Assembly (NCBI RefSeq): GCF_900129885.1
Contig: NZ_FQXE01000004.1
Span: 186,001-250,000, forward strand
DNA length: 64,000 nt
Direction: 5' to 3'
From: Pollutimonas bauzanensis
GTDB lineage: Bacteria > Pseudomonadota > Gammaproteobacteria > Burkholderiales > Burkholderiaceae_B
In this document: piece after piece, positions 28,397-37,552 of the stretch
Position numbering within the stretch: position 1 is the stretch's first letter
How the letters are laid out: each line of letters begins with the position of its first letter
The notes under the pieces: model-generated
The model's database searches: none
What the model was told of the DNA's origin: nothing
Seen by the model: only the letters and a program-made list of their open reading frames with translations
Position numbers and translations under genes: made by a program

Positions 28397-29178
28397 CGCA
28401 AGACGCCTCCTCGCAAGATACCTTCATCTCGCACCTGGTCGAGCTGCGCACCCGCCTGCTGCGCGCCGTAATGGCGGTGCTGGTGGTCTTCGTGGTGCTG
28501 TTCATCTATCCCGGCCCTTCGGTCATCTACGATATGCTGGCGCAGCCCATGCTGGCCTCGCTGCCCGAAGGCACGCGCATGATCGCCACCGGCGTCATCA
28601 CGCCCTTCATGGTGCCTATCAAGGTCACCATGATGGCGGCGTTCGTGCTGGCGCTGCCCGTCGTCCTGTACCAGGCCTGGGCTTTCGTGGCGCCGGGGCT
28701 GTACAAGCACGAACAGCGGCTGGCCCTGCCCCTGATCGCCTCCAGCACCCTGCTTTTCCTGCTCGGCATGGCGTTCTGCTATTTCGTGGTGTTCCGCACG
28801 GTTTTCCACTTCATCGCCAATTTCGCGCCGCAATCGATCACGCCCGCCCCTGACATCGAAGCCTATCTCAGCTTCGTCATGACGATGTTCGTGGCCTTCG
28901 GCGTCACCTTCGAAGTGCCTATCGCCGTCATCCTGCTGGTAAAAAGCGGCCTGGTCACGGTTCAAAAGCTCAGGTCGGTGCGCGGCTATGTCATCGTAGG
29001 CGCTTTCATCATCGCCGCTGTCGTGACGCCGCCCGATGTGCTCAGCCAGTTCATGCTGGCCCTGCCCCTGTGCCTGCTGTTCGAAGTGGGGGTGCTGGTG
29101 GCCAGCGCCCTCAAGAAGCGCGAATTGCAGCCGGATGAAGCCGACGGGGCCGACGAAGTGGCTACCCGCAACGATTGA
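28393..29178 (+). CDS. tatC: Twin-arginine translocase subunit TatC
   Basis: Polytopic core of the Tat translocase, 261 residues with six membrane helices. Family landmarks are TFISHLVELRTRLLRA at the N-terminus, which contacts the twin-arginine motif, then PVVLYQAWAFVAPGLYKHE and FGVTFEVPIAVILLV with the conserved Glu, and GAFIIAAVVTPPDVLSQ. A likely client, the Rieske protein PetA, is encoded about 2.6 kb downstream. Confidence 0.97.
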   Translation: MTQDASSQDTFISHLVELRTRLLRAVMAVLVVFVVLFIYPGPSVIYDMLAQPMLASLPEGTRMIATGVITPFMVPIKVTMMAAFVLALPVVLYQAWAFVAPGLYKHEQRLALPLIASSTLLFLLGMAFCYFVVFRTVFHFIANFAPQSITPAPDIEAYLSFVMTMFVAFGVTFEVPIAVILLVKSGLVTVQKLRSVRGYVIVGAFIIAAVVTPPDVLSQFMLALPLCLLFEVGVLVASALKKRELQPDEADGADEVATRND

Positions 29179-29232
29179 GGGCGGCGCGGGGCTTGCGCCC
29201 GCGCGCCGATCATCGCCGGCGCAAACCGGCGC

Positions 29233-30384
29233 TCAAGGCTTGCGGATGCGGGGGCGCGTGCCCACCTGCACCGTGACGTCCCGCTTCTTGCCATCGCGCA
29301 TGATCAGCAGGGTCACCTCTTCGCGCGGAGACAGGGGCGCAATCTGGTTCAGGAAGCCGATTGAATCGTAGACAGCCTGGCCATTGAGCTGCAGGACGAT
29401 ATCCCCCACCCTGATGCCCGCGCGCCAGGCAGGGCCGTTCTTGAGAACGCTGGCAATGATCACGCCGTCCTCCTGCTTGAGGCCGAATGCCCTGGCCAGG
29501 TCGGGCGTGATGTCCTGGGGCTCTATGCCCAGCCAGCCGCGCGTCACGGTGCCGGTCTTGATGATCTGGTCCAGGATGGTGTGCGCCGCCTGCGCCGGAA
29601 TGGCAAAGCCTATGCCCAGCGAACCGCCCGTTTCCGAATAAATCGCCGTGTTGATGCCCACCAGGCGGCCGGTGGTGTCGATGAGCGCCCCGCCGGAATT
29701 GCCCGGATTGATCGCGGCGTCCGTCTGGATGAAGTTCTCGTAGATATTGATGCCTAAACGATTGCGTCCCAGGGCCGATACAATGCCCATGGTGGTGGTC
29801 TGGCCCACGCCGAAGGGGTTGCCTATGGCCAGGACCACGTCGCCTATGCGCACCTGGTGCTCGCCATTGAAGGTAATGGCGGATAAATCGGGCAGCCCGA
29901 TCTTCAGTACCGCCAGATCGCTTTCGGGGTCCGCGCCGACCAGTTCCGCCGGCGCCTGGCGCCCGTCGCTCAAGGCCACCTCGATGGCGTCGGCCGCTTC
30001 GATGACATGGTAATTCGTCAGGATATAGCCGTCGCCGCGCACGATCACGCCGGAACCGAGGTTGGTGGATTCCTTGCGCCGGCTGAAGCCGGGAATATCG
30101 CGAAACAGCCGGTTGAGCTCGGGGTCGTTGGGTAGCGGCACCATAGGCACATTGATATGCTTGCTGGTGTAGACGTTTACCACCGACGGCGTGGCCAATG
30201 CCACGGCCCTGGCGTACGACACCTCGGCCCTGCCCGGGGTGCCCGGGGACGATGGCGCCAAAGGCGCCGGCGACGGGGCTTGCGGCGACGAATGCAGCCA
30301 GTCCGGGCGCAAGGTTGCCACGATGAATAAAATACCCAGGCATACCGTTACGGTTTGGGTGAACAGCAACCACAATCGACGCAT
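29233..30384 (-). CDS. Periplasmic serine protease, DegS/DegQ (HtrA) family
   Basis: Trypsin-like protease of 383 residues with an N-terminal membrane anchor (about residues 5-24), a Pro/Ser/Ala linker, a protease domain and one PDZ domain. The catalytic triad is H126 (TNYHV), D156 (SDLAVL) and S230 (GNSGGAL). One PDZ and an uncleaved anchor resemble DegS, the sensor protease of envelope stress, more than DegP with two PDZ domains. The PDZ domain starts near GWLGIEPQDI. It is convergent with tatC and divergent from the Nif3-like gene, 25 bases between starts. Confidence 0.93.
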   Translation of the reverse strand: MRRLWLLFTQTVTVCLGILFIVATLRPDWLHSSPQAPSPAPLAPSSPGTPGRAEVSYARAVALATPSVVNVYTSKHINVPMVPLPNDPELNRLFRDIPGFSRRKESTNLGSGVIVRGDGYILTNYHVIEAADAIEVALSDGRQAPAELVGADPESDLAVLKIGLPDLSAITFNGEHQVRIGDVVLAIGNPFGVGQTTTMGIVSALGRNRLGINIYENFIQTDAAINPGNSGGALIDTTGRLVGINTAIYSETGGSLGIGFAIPAQAAHTILDQIIKTGTVTRGWLGIEPQDITPDLARAFGLKQEDGVIIASVLKNGPAWRAGIRVGDIVLQLNGQAVYDSIGFLNQIAPLSPREEVTLLIMRDGKKRDVTVQVGTRPRIRKP

Positions 30385-30409
30385 AAGGCTTAAAGGAAAA
30401 AGGCAATCA

Positions 30410-31186
30410 ATGAATCAGGTTTCCGCACAACAACTGGCCAGCTGGCTCGATGCCACTTTACAGGCCCAGCGCTTCAAGGACTATTGCCCCAACGGGCTGC
30501 AGGTGGAAGGCAAAGCTTCGATCAGCCACATTATCGCCGGAGTTACCGCGTCGCAGGCGCTGCTCGAAGCGGCGGTCGAGCAAAACGCCGACGCGGTGCT
30601 GGTGCATCACGGCTGGTTCTGGAAGAATGAAGACCCTTGCATACGCGGCCCCAAGCGCAAACGGCTGGCCCTTGCGCTGCGCCACGGGCTTAACGTATTC
30701 GCCTACCACCTGCCGCTGGATGCGCACCCCGTACTAGGCAATAACGCGCAGTTGGCGCGGGTGCTGGGCTTCGAGCCCGAACGCGACGGGGACGGCAACC
30801 CCATGGTCTGCGGGCCCGACGGACTGGTATGGCTGGGCCGTTGCAATCCCCCCCAAACCCTGGAAGAACTTGGACACAGTATTTGCAATGCTTTACAACG
30901 TCGCCCCTTGCTTGTGGGGAATACACAACAAAAAATAGAGCGCATCGCCTGGTGCACGGGCGGCGCCCAAAGCATGATGCAGGCGGCGGTGGCGGCGGGC
31001 GCGGATGCCTACCTGACGGGCGAAGCCTCGGAGCCGGCCTATCATCTGGCGCGGGAAACCGGCACCAGCTTCATTGCCGCCGGCCACCACGCAACCGAAA
31101 GATATGGCGTGCAGGCGCTGGGGGCGGCCATCGCCCGCGAATTCGGCATACGGGTGGATTTCATCGATGTAGACAACCCGATTTGA
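30410..31186 (+). CDS. Nif3-like dinuclear metal centre protein
   Basis: Cytosolic protein of 258 residues of the Nif3/YbgI family (GTP cyclohydrolase I type 2-like). The metal-binding residues appear in VLVHHGWFWKN, in YHLPLDAH and in the C-terminal AGHHATERYG. The start at 30410 is preceded by AAAGGAAAAAGG. Members form toroidal hexamers with two metals per subunit; the physiological reaction is not established. In related genomes it commonly sits beside petABC and a DegS-like protease, as here. Confidence 0.92.
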   Translation: MNQVSAQQLASWLDATLQAQRFKDYCPNGLQVEGKASISHIIAGVTASQALLEAAVEQNADAVLVHHGWFWKNEDPCIRGPKRKRLALALRHGLNVFAYHLPLDAHPVLGNNAQLARVLGFEPERDGDGNPMVCGPDGLVWLGRCNPPQTLEELGHSICNALQRRPLLVGNTQQKIERIAWCTGGAQSMMQAAVAAGADAYLTGEASEPAYHLARETGTSFIAAGHHATERYGVQALGAAIAREFGIRVDFIDVDNPI

Positions 31187-31636
31187 CTAACGCTTGAGCG
31201 CGTCCCTGATTTCACGCAGCAGGACGACTTCTTCGGGCGGCGCTTCCGGCTCGGCTTCCTTCTGCCTGACGACGCGGTTGCGCGCGGAATTGACCGCCTT
31301 GACCAGGCAGAACACCACAAAGGCCAGCAGGATGAAGTTGATGAGGATGGTCAGGAAATTGCCCCACGACAGCACGACCGCGCCGGCCTTGCTCAAGGCG
31401 TCGTAGGTGCGCGGCCCGGTGTAGTTTTCAGGGGCGCGCAATATCCAGAACTGATTGGTGAAATCGACCTGCCCGCCGACGATGAACGCGACCACAGGCA
31501 TGATGACATCCTTCACCAGCGAATCGATGATTTTCCCGAACGCGGCGCCGATGATGACACCCACGGCGAGGTCTATCATATTGCCCTTGACGGCGAACTC
31601 TTGGAATTCCTGGAGGAAACTTCGTGCTTTGCTCAT
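31187..31636 (-). CDS. mscL: Large-conductance mechanosensitive channel
   Basis: Inner-membrane channel of 149 residues that opens on hypo-osmotic shock. [20 protein letters not shown] is the first helix with the gating constriction; the second helix is near [20 protein letters not shown], and the cytoplasmic bundle [14 protein letters not shown] ends the protein. The ATG at 31636 is preceded by AAGGAAGA; the longer frame begins with GTG and is less likely. It is opposite to, and convergent with, the Nif3-like gene and divergent from petA. Confidence 0.96.
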   Translation of the reverse strand: MSKARSFLQEFQEFAVKGNMIDLAVGVIIGAAFGKIIDSLVKDVIMPVVAFIVGGQVDFTNQFWILRAPENYTGPRTYDALSKAGAVVLSWGNFLTILINFILLAFVVFCLVKAVNSARNRVVRQKEAEPEAPPEEVVLLREIRDALKR

Positions 31637-31760
31637 GTCGTCTTCCTTTGAAAATTTCACCCGGTCGCGGGCTAACGCTATAATACCCGGCTAATAGGAC
31701 AGTACACAGCTAAAAACAGTGAATGGTATGCCCCGGCGGGGCATGAATAAGGATACTAGA

Positions 31761-32411
31761 ATGAGTCAGATTACGACACAGCTCGATGATTCCGGCGCGG
31801 TTGACCCCAACCTTCCTCCGGACCCATCGCGCCGTTTCTGGGTAGCTTCAGCCTGTGCCGTCGGCGGTGTGGCGGGCGTCGCGACGGCAGTCCCTTTTGT
31901 GAGTTCCTTTGCGCCTTCCGACAAGGCGCGCGCGGCCGGAGCGCCGGTCGAGGTCGAAGTCGCCAGCATTGGACCGGGCGAGATGCGCACCGTCGAATGG
32001 CGCGGCAAGCCCGTCTGGATCATGCACCGCACCAAGGCCCAGCTCGAAGGCCTGGTCAGCAAAAAACACGATGCCGAACTTGCCGATCCCAATTCCGACC
32101 GCCCCGGCTACACGCCGGAATACGCCAAGAACGAATATCGCTCGCGCACACCCGAATTGTTCGTCGCCGTCGGAATCTGCACTCACCTTGGCTGTTCGCC
32201 GTCCCCGGTATTCGCCACGGGCGCGCAGCCAGGCCTGCCGTCCGACTGGGCAGGCGGCTTCTTTTGCCCGTGCCACGGTTCCACCTTCGATCTATCCGGA
32301 CGGGTCTACAGCAACAAGCCCGCGCCCGATAACCTCGAAGTCCCGCCCTACACGTTTTCAGCCGACGGTACTCGCATCACCATTGGTGTTGACGAAGACA
32401 ATAAGGGCTGA
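31761..32411 (+). CDS. petA: Ubiquinol-cytochrome c reductase, Rieske iron-sulfur subunit
   Basis: Rieske subunit of 216 residues of the bc1 complex, passing electrons from ubiquinol to cytochrome c1. A twin-arginine motif S-R24-R25-F-W precedes the membrane anchor, so insertion is expected to use the Tat system encoded upstream. The 2Fe-2S ligands are C140 and H142 (CTHLGC) and C169 and H172 (CPCHGS). The ATG at 31761 follows AAGGATACTAGA. petB begins 60 bases later. Confidence 0.97.
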   Translation: MSQITTQLDDSGAVDPNLPPDPSRRFWVASACAVGGVAGVATAVPFVSSFAPSDKARAAGAPVEVEVASIGPGEMRTVEWRGKPVWIMHRTKAQLEGLVSKKHDAELADPNSDRPGYTPEYAKNEYRSRTPELFVAVGICTHLGCSPSPVFATGAQPGLPSDWAGGFFCPCHGSTFDLSGRVYSNKPAPDNLEVPPYTFSADGTRITIGVDEDNKG

Positions 32412-32471
32412 CCGCCCCCAGGCACCGAACCCGTTACACGCCTCGTAAAGATAGAAAAAGGAGCCGTTTTC

Positions 32472-33860
32472 ATGGCTGGCGAAAAAACCGTCGAAACGAC
32501 AGGACTCTTGGGCTGGATAGATAGGCGCTTTCCGCTTACCAGCCTGTTCAAAGAGCACATGTCCGAATACTATGCACCAAAGAATTTCAATTTTTGGTAC
32601 TTCTTTGGCTCGCTGGCGCTATTAGTGCTGGTCCTCCAGATCGTGACCGGCATTTTCCTGGTCATGAATTACAAGCCCGATGCCAAGCTCGCGTTTGATT
32701 CGGTCGAATACATCATGCGCGAAGTGCCATGGGGATGGCTGATCCGCTACATGCACTCCACCGGCGCCTCCATGTTCTTCGTGGTGGTGTACCTGCACAT
32801 GCTGCGCGGCCTGTTCTACGGCTCGTACCGCAAGCCGCGCGAACTGGTCTGGATCTTCGGCGTCGCGATTTTCCTCTGTCTGATGGGCGAAGCCTTCTTC
32901 GGCTACCTCCTGCCCTGGGGCCAGATGTCCTATTGGGGCGCGCAGGTCATTGTGAACCTGTTCTCGGCAATTCCATTCATCGGCCCTGAGCTGTCGGTCT
33001 GGATACGCGGCGACTACGTGGTTTCCGATGCGACGCTCAACCGCTTCTTCGCTTTCCACGTCATTGCCATCCCCCTGGTGCTCATAGGCCTGGTGGTTGC
33101 GCATATCATCGCCCTGCACGAAGTGGGTTCCAACAACCCGGACGGCGTCGAGATCAAGCAGGGCCCCAAGGACCGCAACGGCCACCCCGTGGACGGCATT
33201 CCTTTCCACCCCTACTATTCGGTGCACGACATCGTCGGCGTCGCGGGTTTCCTGATTGTATTCGCCGCCATCGTCTTCTTCGGTCCGGAAATGGGCGGCT
33301 ACTTTCTCGAGTACAACAACTTCATTCCCGCCGATTCCCTGAAGACTCCGCCCCATATCGCCCCGGTCTGGTATTTCACGCCGTTCTACTCCATGCTGCG
33401 CGCGACCACCGCCGACTTCACCTGGGTGCTCACCGGTGCCGCCGTCCTCGCCGCCATCGGCACGCTCATCAAGAGCAGCCAGAAAGGCGTCTGGCGCCTT
33501 GCCTTGCCTGTCATCCTGCTGGTCGTAGCCATATTGCTGCGCGTCATCGACGCCAAGTTCTGGGGCGTGGTGGCCATGGGCGGCGCTGTCGTGATCCTGT
33601 TTTTCCTGCCGTGGCTGGACCACTCTCCAGTCAAGTCGATCCGCTACCGTCCGACCTGGCACAAGTACTTCTATGCCATCTTCATCGTCAACTTCCTGGT
33701 GTTGGGCTATTTGGGTACTCAGGCACCCAATGCGACTTTCAACCTGATGAGCCAAATCGGGACCGTGATCTACCTGGGCTTCTTCTTCCTGATGCCCCTC
33801 TGGAGCCGGCTGGGTACATTCAAACCCGTACCCGACCGCATCACTTTCCACCCTCATTAA
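32472..33860 (+). CDS. petB: Ubiquinol-cytochrome c reductase, cytochrome b subunit
   Basis: Membrane core of bc1, 462 residues with eight helices, carrying both hemes b and the two quinone sites. The N-terminal SEYYAPKNFNFWYFFGSLAL opens the protein, MHSTGASMFFVVVYLHMLRG has heme-ligand histidines, and the other pair lies in FFAFHVIAIPL...HIIALHE. The PEWY motif of the Qo site appears here as the variant PVWYF (APVWYFTPFYSML). It is a full-length cytochrome b not fused to c1. Confidence 0.97.
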   Translation: MAGEKTVETTGLLGWIDRRFPLTSLFKEHMSEYYAPKNFNFWYFFGSLALLVLVLQIVTGIFLVMNYKPDAKLAFDSVEYIMREVPWGWLIRYMHSTGASMFFVVVYLHMLRGLFYGSYRKPRELVWIFGVAIFLCLMGEAFFGYLLPWGQMSYWGAQVIVNLFSAIPFIGPELSVWIRGDYVVSDATLNRFFAFHVIAIPLVLIGLVVAHIIALHEVGSNNPDGVEIKQGPKDRNGHPVDGIPFHPYYSVHDIVGVAGFLIVFAAIVFFGPEMGGYFLEYNNFIPADSLKTPPHIAPVWYFTPFYSMLRATTADFTWVLTGAAVLAAIGTLIKSSQKGVWRLALPVILLVVAILLRVIDAKFWGVVAMGGAVVILFFLPWLDHSPVKSIRYRPTWHKYFYAIFIVNFLVLGYLGTQAPNATFNLMSQIGTVIYLGFFFLMPLWSRLGTFKPVPDRITFHPH

Positions 33861-33886
33861 GGCTACCAACACGTTACGGAATGATC

Positions 33887-34735
33887 ATGATTAAAAAGCT
33901 GATAGGTACCATTGCTTTATCACTGACCTGCGCGGTGTCGTTCGCCGCGGGCGGTGGTTACAAGCTGGACCGCGCACCCGACCGCATCACCGACATGGCT
34001 TCATTGCAGAACGGAGCCAAGCTTTTCGTCAACTACTGCATGGGCTGTCATAGCGCCAATTCGATGCGCTACAACAAGCTCACCGAAATCGGCCTGACCG
34101 AGGACCAGATCAAGAAGAATCTGCTCTTCACGGCCGACAAGGTGGGCGAATTGATGCACATCGCCATGACGCCGGAAGACGCCAAGAAATGGTTCGGCGC
34201 GGCGCCTCCCGACCTGTCCGTCATTGCGCGCGCCAAGTCGGCCACCATGGGTCCGTCGGGCGTCGATTACGTCTACACTTTCCTGCGCACTTTCTACCGC
34301 GATACTTCCAAAGTCACCGGCTGGAACAACCTGGTATTCCCAAGCGTGGGCATGCCCAACGTGCTGTGGCAGCTTCAGGGCCCGCGCACGCTGGAGCATG
34401 TCATCGTCCATGAAGCCGAGCACGCCGACGGCAGCAAGTCATGGGAACGCAGTGCCGCCAACTACGACGCCCAGGGCTTTTCGGTCATCAAGACCGAAGA
34501 GCTGGCCGACTACGAAGGTTCCCCGGTGGACAAAGCTATACTGACACCGGTGGACGCGACGAATGCCGCCGCGTTCGACAACAATGTCGCCGACATCAGC
34601 AACTTCCTGGGCTGGATGGCGGAACCCATGCAGCTGCAGCGCAAACAGCTGGGCGTCTGGGTATTGCTGTTCCTGGCCTTCTTCCTGCTTGTCGCATGGC
34701 GCCTGAACGCAGTCTTCTGGAAAGACGTCAAGTAG
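33887..34735 (+). CDS. petC: Ubiquinol-cytochrome c reductase, cytochrome c1
   Basis: Periplasmic c-type cytochrome of 282 residues with a C-terminal anchor. A Sec signal (about residues 1-21) precedes the heme motif C51-x-x-C54-H55 (CMGCH); the distal methionine is probably in PSVGMPNVLWQ. The final helix (LGVWVLLFLAFFLLVAWRLN) holds it in the membrane. ATG 33887 was preferred to 33881 because the ACGGA site gives better spacing. It is the last gene of petABC and is followed by a strong terminator. Confidence 0.96.
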   Translation: MIKKLIGTIALSLTCAVSFAAGGGYKLDRAPDRITDMASLQNGAKLFVNYCMGCHSANSMRYNKLTEIGLTEDQIKKNLLFTADKVGELMHIAMTPEDAKKWFGAAPPDLSVIARAKSATMGPSGVDYVYTFLRTFYRDTSKVTGWNNLVFPSVGMPNVLWQLQGPRTLEHVIVHEAEHADGSKSWERSAANYDAQGFSVIKTEELADYEGSPVDKAILTPVDATNAAAFDNNVADISNFLGWMAEPMQLQRKQLGVWVLLFLAFFLLVAWRLNAVFWKDVK

Positions 34736-34749
34736 TAATGCAGTCCGCG

Positions 34750-34787
34750 CCGGTAGCGCCCCCCAGGCGCAGGGTTTAAGCTACCGG
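34750..34787. repeat. Inverted repeat after petC
   Basis: CCGGTAGC (34750-34757) and GCTACCGG (34780-34787) are perfect 8-base inverted arms around a 22-base GC-rich loop. It is the first of three consecutive stem-loops between petC and sspA and may stabilise the pet transcript 3' end. Confidence 0.55.
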
Positions 34788-34791
34788 TCAA

Positions 34792-34828
34792 GAAATAGGC
34801 GTAGGTTGATACGCCTATTTCACTTTTT
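34792..34828 (+). terminator. Strong intrinsic terminator of petABC
   Basis: GAAATAGGCGTA (34792-34803) and TACGCCTATTTC (34810-34821) form a perfect 12-base stem with a 6-base loop, followed by ACTTTTT. A third hairpin (GAGCCGCAG ... CTGCGGGCTC, about 34831-34853, then TTGTTTT) follows, so read-through into sspA is probably limited. Confidence 0.9.
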
Positions 34829-34883
34829 GGAGCCGCAGTTCCTGCGGGCTCTTGTTTTCATTTCTACGATTGGAATCCGCGAC

Positions 34884-35492
34884 ATGATGGTGCTCTATTC
34901 TGGAACGACTTGCCCGTTCTCCCAACGCTGCCGCTTTGTGTTGTTTGAAAAAGGCATGGATTTTGAAATCCGCGATATCGATCTGTACAACAAGCCCGAA
35001 GACATATCCGTCATGAACCCCTATGGCCAGGTTCCCATTCTGGTCGAGCGCGATCTGGTCCTGTACGAATCGAATATCATCAACGAATACATTGACGAAC
35101 GCTTTCCGCATCCCCAGCTGATGCCGGCCGATCCGGTCATGCGCGCGCGCACGCGCCTGTTCTTGTACAACTTCGAGAAAGAACTGTTCGTGCATGTGTC
35201 GGTGCTCGAAAACCGCAGCTCCACCGATACCAAGGCGCAAGACTTCGCGCGCCAGAATATCCGCGACCGGCTTGCGCAACTGGCCCCCATGCTGTTAAAA
35301 AACAAGTACATGCTGGGTGAAGAATTCTCGATGCTGGATGTGGCCGTCGCCCCCTTGCTGTGGCGCCTGGACCACTACGGCATTGAACTGCCCAAGAATG
35401 CCGCCCCTATCCAGAAATACGCCGAGCGCATTTTCTCGCGCCCGGCCTACATCGAAGCGCTGACGCCATCCGAAAAGGTCATGCGTCGCTAG
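34884..35492 (+). CDS. sspA: Stringent starvation protein A (glutathione-S-transferase fold)
   Basis: Protein of 202 residues with a thioredoxin-like N-terminal and helical C-terminal GST domain that binds RNA polymerase in stress and stationary phase in E. coli. The opening MMVLYSGTTCPFSQRCRFVL keeps a cysteine in the GST position; NPYGQVPILVERDLVLYES is the glutathione-site region. ATG 34884 gives the usual length; a 26-residue-longer frame runs back into the terminator hairpins. Its position directly after petABC and before sspB is conserved in betaproteobacteria. Confidence 0.94.
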   Translation: MMVLYSGTTCPFSQRCRFVLFEKGMDFEIRDIDLYNKPEDISVMNPYGQVPILVERDLVLYESNIINEYIDERFPHPQLMPADPVMRARTRLFLYNFEKELFVHVSVLENRSSTDTKAQDFARQNIRDRLAQLAPMLLKNKYMLGEEFSMLDVAVAPLLWRLDHYGIELPKNAAPIQKYAERIFSRPAYIEALTPSEKVMRR

Positions 35493-35497
35493 AAGCC

Positions 35498-35959
35498 ATG
35501 CAAGAATCATCGACCAAGCCCTACCTGATTCGCGCCCTGCACGAGTGGTGTACCGACAACGGCTACACCCCTCATATCGTTGTCACGGTTGACGCCAACA
35601 CCATCGTTCCGCCCGCGCACATCCATGATGGCCAGATCACGCTGAATATCGGCACGCTGGCCACCAACCGCCTGACGCTGGGCAACGACTACATCGAGTT
35701 CCAGACTCGCTTTGGCGGCATCACCGAACAGATATTCGTGCCTGTCGCGGCCGTATCGGCCATCTACGCGCGGGAAACCGGCGCCGGCATGGGCTTCGAG
35801 GTGGCGGAATCGCAGCCCTACCCTGGCGGCGATTCCGGCGACGGCGCCGGCAGCGGCCCCAAGGCCGTCGTCGATGCCGCGGCGACGCCCGCTGGCGGCA
35901 AGCCTGCTCCGGGCGATGGCGCTCCGCCCAAGCCGCCGCGGCTCAAGATCGTCAAGTAG
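35498..35959 (+). CDS. sspB: ClpXP protease specificity-enhancing factor
   Basis: Adaptor of 153 residues that delivers ssrA-tagged proteins to ClpXP. The folded domain includes YLIRALHEWCTDNGYTPHIV and then the TLNIGTLATNRLTLGNDYIE region that binds the tag. A Gly/Ala/Pro-rich linker follows, and the C-terminal PPRLKIVK is the ClpX-binding tail, very close to the known RGGRPALRVVK-type end. It begins five bases after sspA. Confidence 0.93.
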   Translation: MQESSTKPYLIRALHEWCTDNGYTPHIVVTVDANTIVPPAHIHDGQITLNIGTLATNRLTLGNDYIEFQTRFGGITEQIFVPVAAVSAIYARETGAGMGFEVAESQPYPGGDSGDGAGSGPKAVVDAAATPAGGKPAPGDGAPPKPPRLKIVK

Positions 35960-35981
35960 CCCCCGGGCAGGGGCATTTCGT

Positions 35982-36743
35982 TTACCGGAAGCGCGCCGCC
36001 AGCTTCTCGGTTTCGCGCGCGAGGATGGCCACGTCCATGCCCACGGCCGTGAACAGGCTGCCCAGTTCGATATAGCGCCGCGCCAGCACTTCGTCGAAAG
36101 TCAGGATGCCGGGCGCCTTGCCGCAGGCGCGGATGCGCCGTATGGCGTCCTCGATCGCGTTTTGCACCTCGGGGTGCTTCATGTCGCCAAGATGCCCCAG
36201 GCTGGCCGATAAATCGGCCGGACCGATGAATACGCCGTCGACCCCGTCCACCGAAGCGATCTTTTCCAGGTTGTCCAGGCCTTCCTGGGTCTCGATCTGC
36301 ACCAGCAGGCAGAGTTCTTCTTCGCAGGTATGCGCGTAATCGCTGTGGCGCCCGAAAGCGCTGGCGCGCATCGTGCCGCCGACGCCGCGCATGCCGCGCG
36401 GCGGATAACGCATGCCGGCCACAGCCTGGGCGGCTTCCTCTTCGTTTTGCACGTACGGAATCAAGAGCGTTTGCGCGCCGATATCCAGGTAGCGCTTCTG
36501 CTGCACGGGATCATTCCAGCTTGGCCGCACTACGGGCGACACCGCGAACGGGGCCGCGGCCTGCAATTGGCCCAGCACCGAGCCGACGTCGTTGGGCGAA
36601 TGCTCGGTATCCAGCACCAGCCAATCGAAGCCGGCCCGCGCGACGATTTCGGCGCTGTAGGCATTGGCCAGCGAAACCCATAAACCCAGCTGATGCTGGC
36701 CGGACGCAATAGCGCGTTTAAAATGATTGACAGGAATCTGCAT
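35982..36743 (-). CDS. HpcH/HpaI-family aldolase
   Basis: Class II, metal-dependent aldolase of 253 residues, related to HpaI (4-hydroxy-2-oxo-heptane-1,7-dioate aldolase) that releases pyruvate. The catalytic His is in LDTEHSPND, the pyruvate-binding Arg in VVRPSWND, and the metal ligands in [10 protein letters not shown] (Glu) and [10 protein letters not shown] (Asp). The start is ATG 36743; the frame 6 bases longer begins with GTG. It is the last gene of a six-gene reverse-strand operon and is 20 bases from the hydratase. A paralogue of similar sequence lies at 44823. The exact substrate is not known. Confidence 0.85.
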   Translation of the reverse strand: MQIPVNHFKRAIASGQHQLGLWVSLANAYSAEIVARAGFDWLVLDTEHSPNDVGSVLGQLQAAAPFAVSPVVRPSWNDPVQQKRYLDIGAQTLLIPYVQNEEEAAQAVAGMRYPPRGMRGVGGTMRASAFGRHSDYAHTCEEELCLLVQIETQEGLDNLEKIASVDGVDGVFIGPADLSASLGHLGDMKHPEVQNAIEDAIRRIRACGKAPGILTFDEVLARRYIELGSLFTAVGMDVAILARETEKLAARFR

Positions 36744-36763
36744 GCACACAGCCTTAGAAGAAA

Positions 36764-37546
36764 TTATGCGAAATGGACGGAGATGCTGCCCAGCGGGCCG
36801 TAGTCGGCGTGGATGGTGTCGCCCTTGCCGACGGGCACCGTGCGCGTAAACGACCCCGCAAGCAGAATGTGACCTGCTTCCAGCCCCGTGTCAAATGCGG
36901 CAAGCTTGTTGGCCAGCCAGACTATGCCCATGGCGGGGTGCCCCAGCACGGCGGCCGATACGCCGGATTCCTCGATCACGCCGTTCTTGTATAGCAGGGC
37001 GCCGACCCAGCGCAGATCGATGTCCAGCGGGTGCACGACGCGGCCGCCAAGAATGACGCCGGCGGACGCCGCGTTATCGGCGATGTTGTCGACGATGCGG
37101 CGCGGGTATTTGCTGCGGCCGTCTATCAGCTCGAGCGCGGGCTGCACATACTCGGTGGCGCTCAGGACATCGAACAGCGTCACCCCCGGCCCTTTCAGCG
37201 GCTTGCCCAGCACAAAGGCCAGCTCGACTTCGACGCGCGGCGCGATGTAGCGGCCGGCCGCCAGCGTATCGCCGTCGTTGTGGAACATGTCGTCCAGCAG
37301 ATGGCCGTAGTCGGGCTCGTCGATGCCGACCGTCGCCTGCATGGCTTTGGAGGTAAGCCCGATCTTGTGCCCGCGCAGTTTCGCGCCGGCGGCCATCTTG
37401 ATCCCGATGATTTCCTTCTGTATGGCGTAGGAATCGGCAATCTCGATGGCGGGAAAGGTCAGGTCCAGCTGCGTGACCGGCGCCACGTCGCGCTCGGCCT
37501 GCAAAAGCAGCCGGGCTGCTTCTTTGCGCTCTTCAGTATTCAGCAT
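36764..37546 (-). CDS. 2-oxo-hept-3-ene-1,7-dioate hydratase-like protein (HpaH/MhpD family)
   Basis: Hydratase/decarboxylase of 260 residues that adds water to a 2-oxo-enoate, producing the substrate of an HpaI-type aldolase. Family marks: [43 protein letters not shown] with metal-binding Glu residues, and [16 protein letters not shown] near the end. In the homoprotocatechuate pathway HpaH feeds HpaI, and the two are adjacent here. 4-oxalocrotonate decarboxylases belong to the same family, so the assignment as hydratase is by context. Confidence 0.85.
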   Translation of the reverse strand: MLNTEERKEAARLLLQAERDVAPVTQLDLTFPAIEIADSYAIQKEIIGIKMAAGAKLRGHKIGLTSKAMQATVGIDEPDYGHLLDDMFHNDGDTLAAGRYIAPRVEVELAFVLGKPLKGPGVTLFDVLSATEYVQPALELIDGRSKYPRRIVDNIADNAASAGVILGGRVVHPLDIDLRWVGALLYKNGVIEESGVSAAVLGHPAMGIVWLANKLAAFDTGLEAGHILLAGSFTRTVPVGKGDTIHADYGPLGSISVHFA

Positions 37547-37552
37547 AGGTTT

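Noticed and set aside
29179-29232. Bidirectional terminator between tatC and the DegS-like gene
   Set aside because: The spacer is GC-rich with self-complementarity, but arms are imperfect and there is no T run on either strand.
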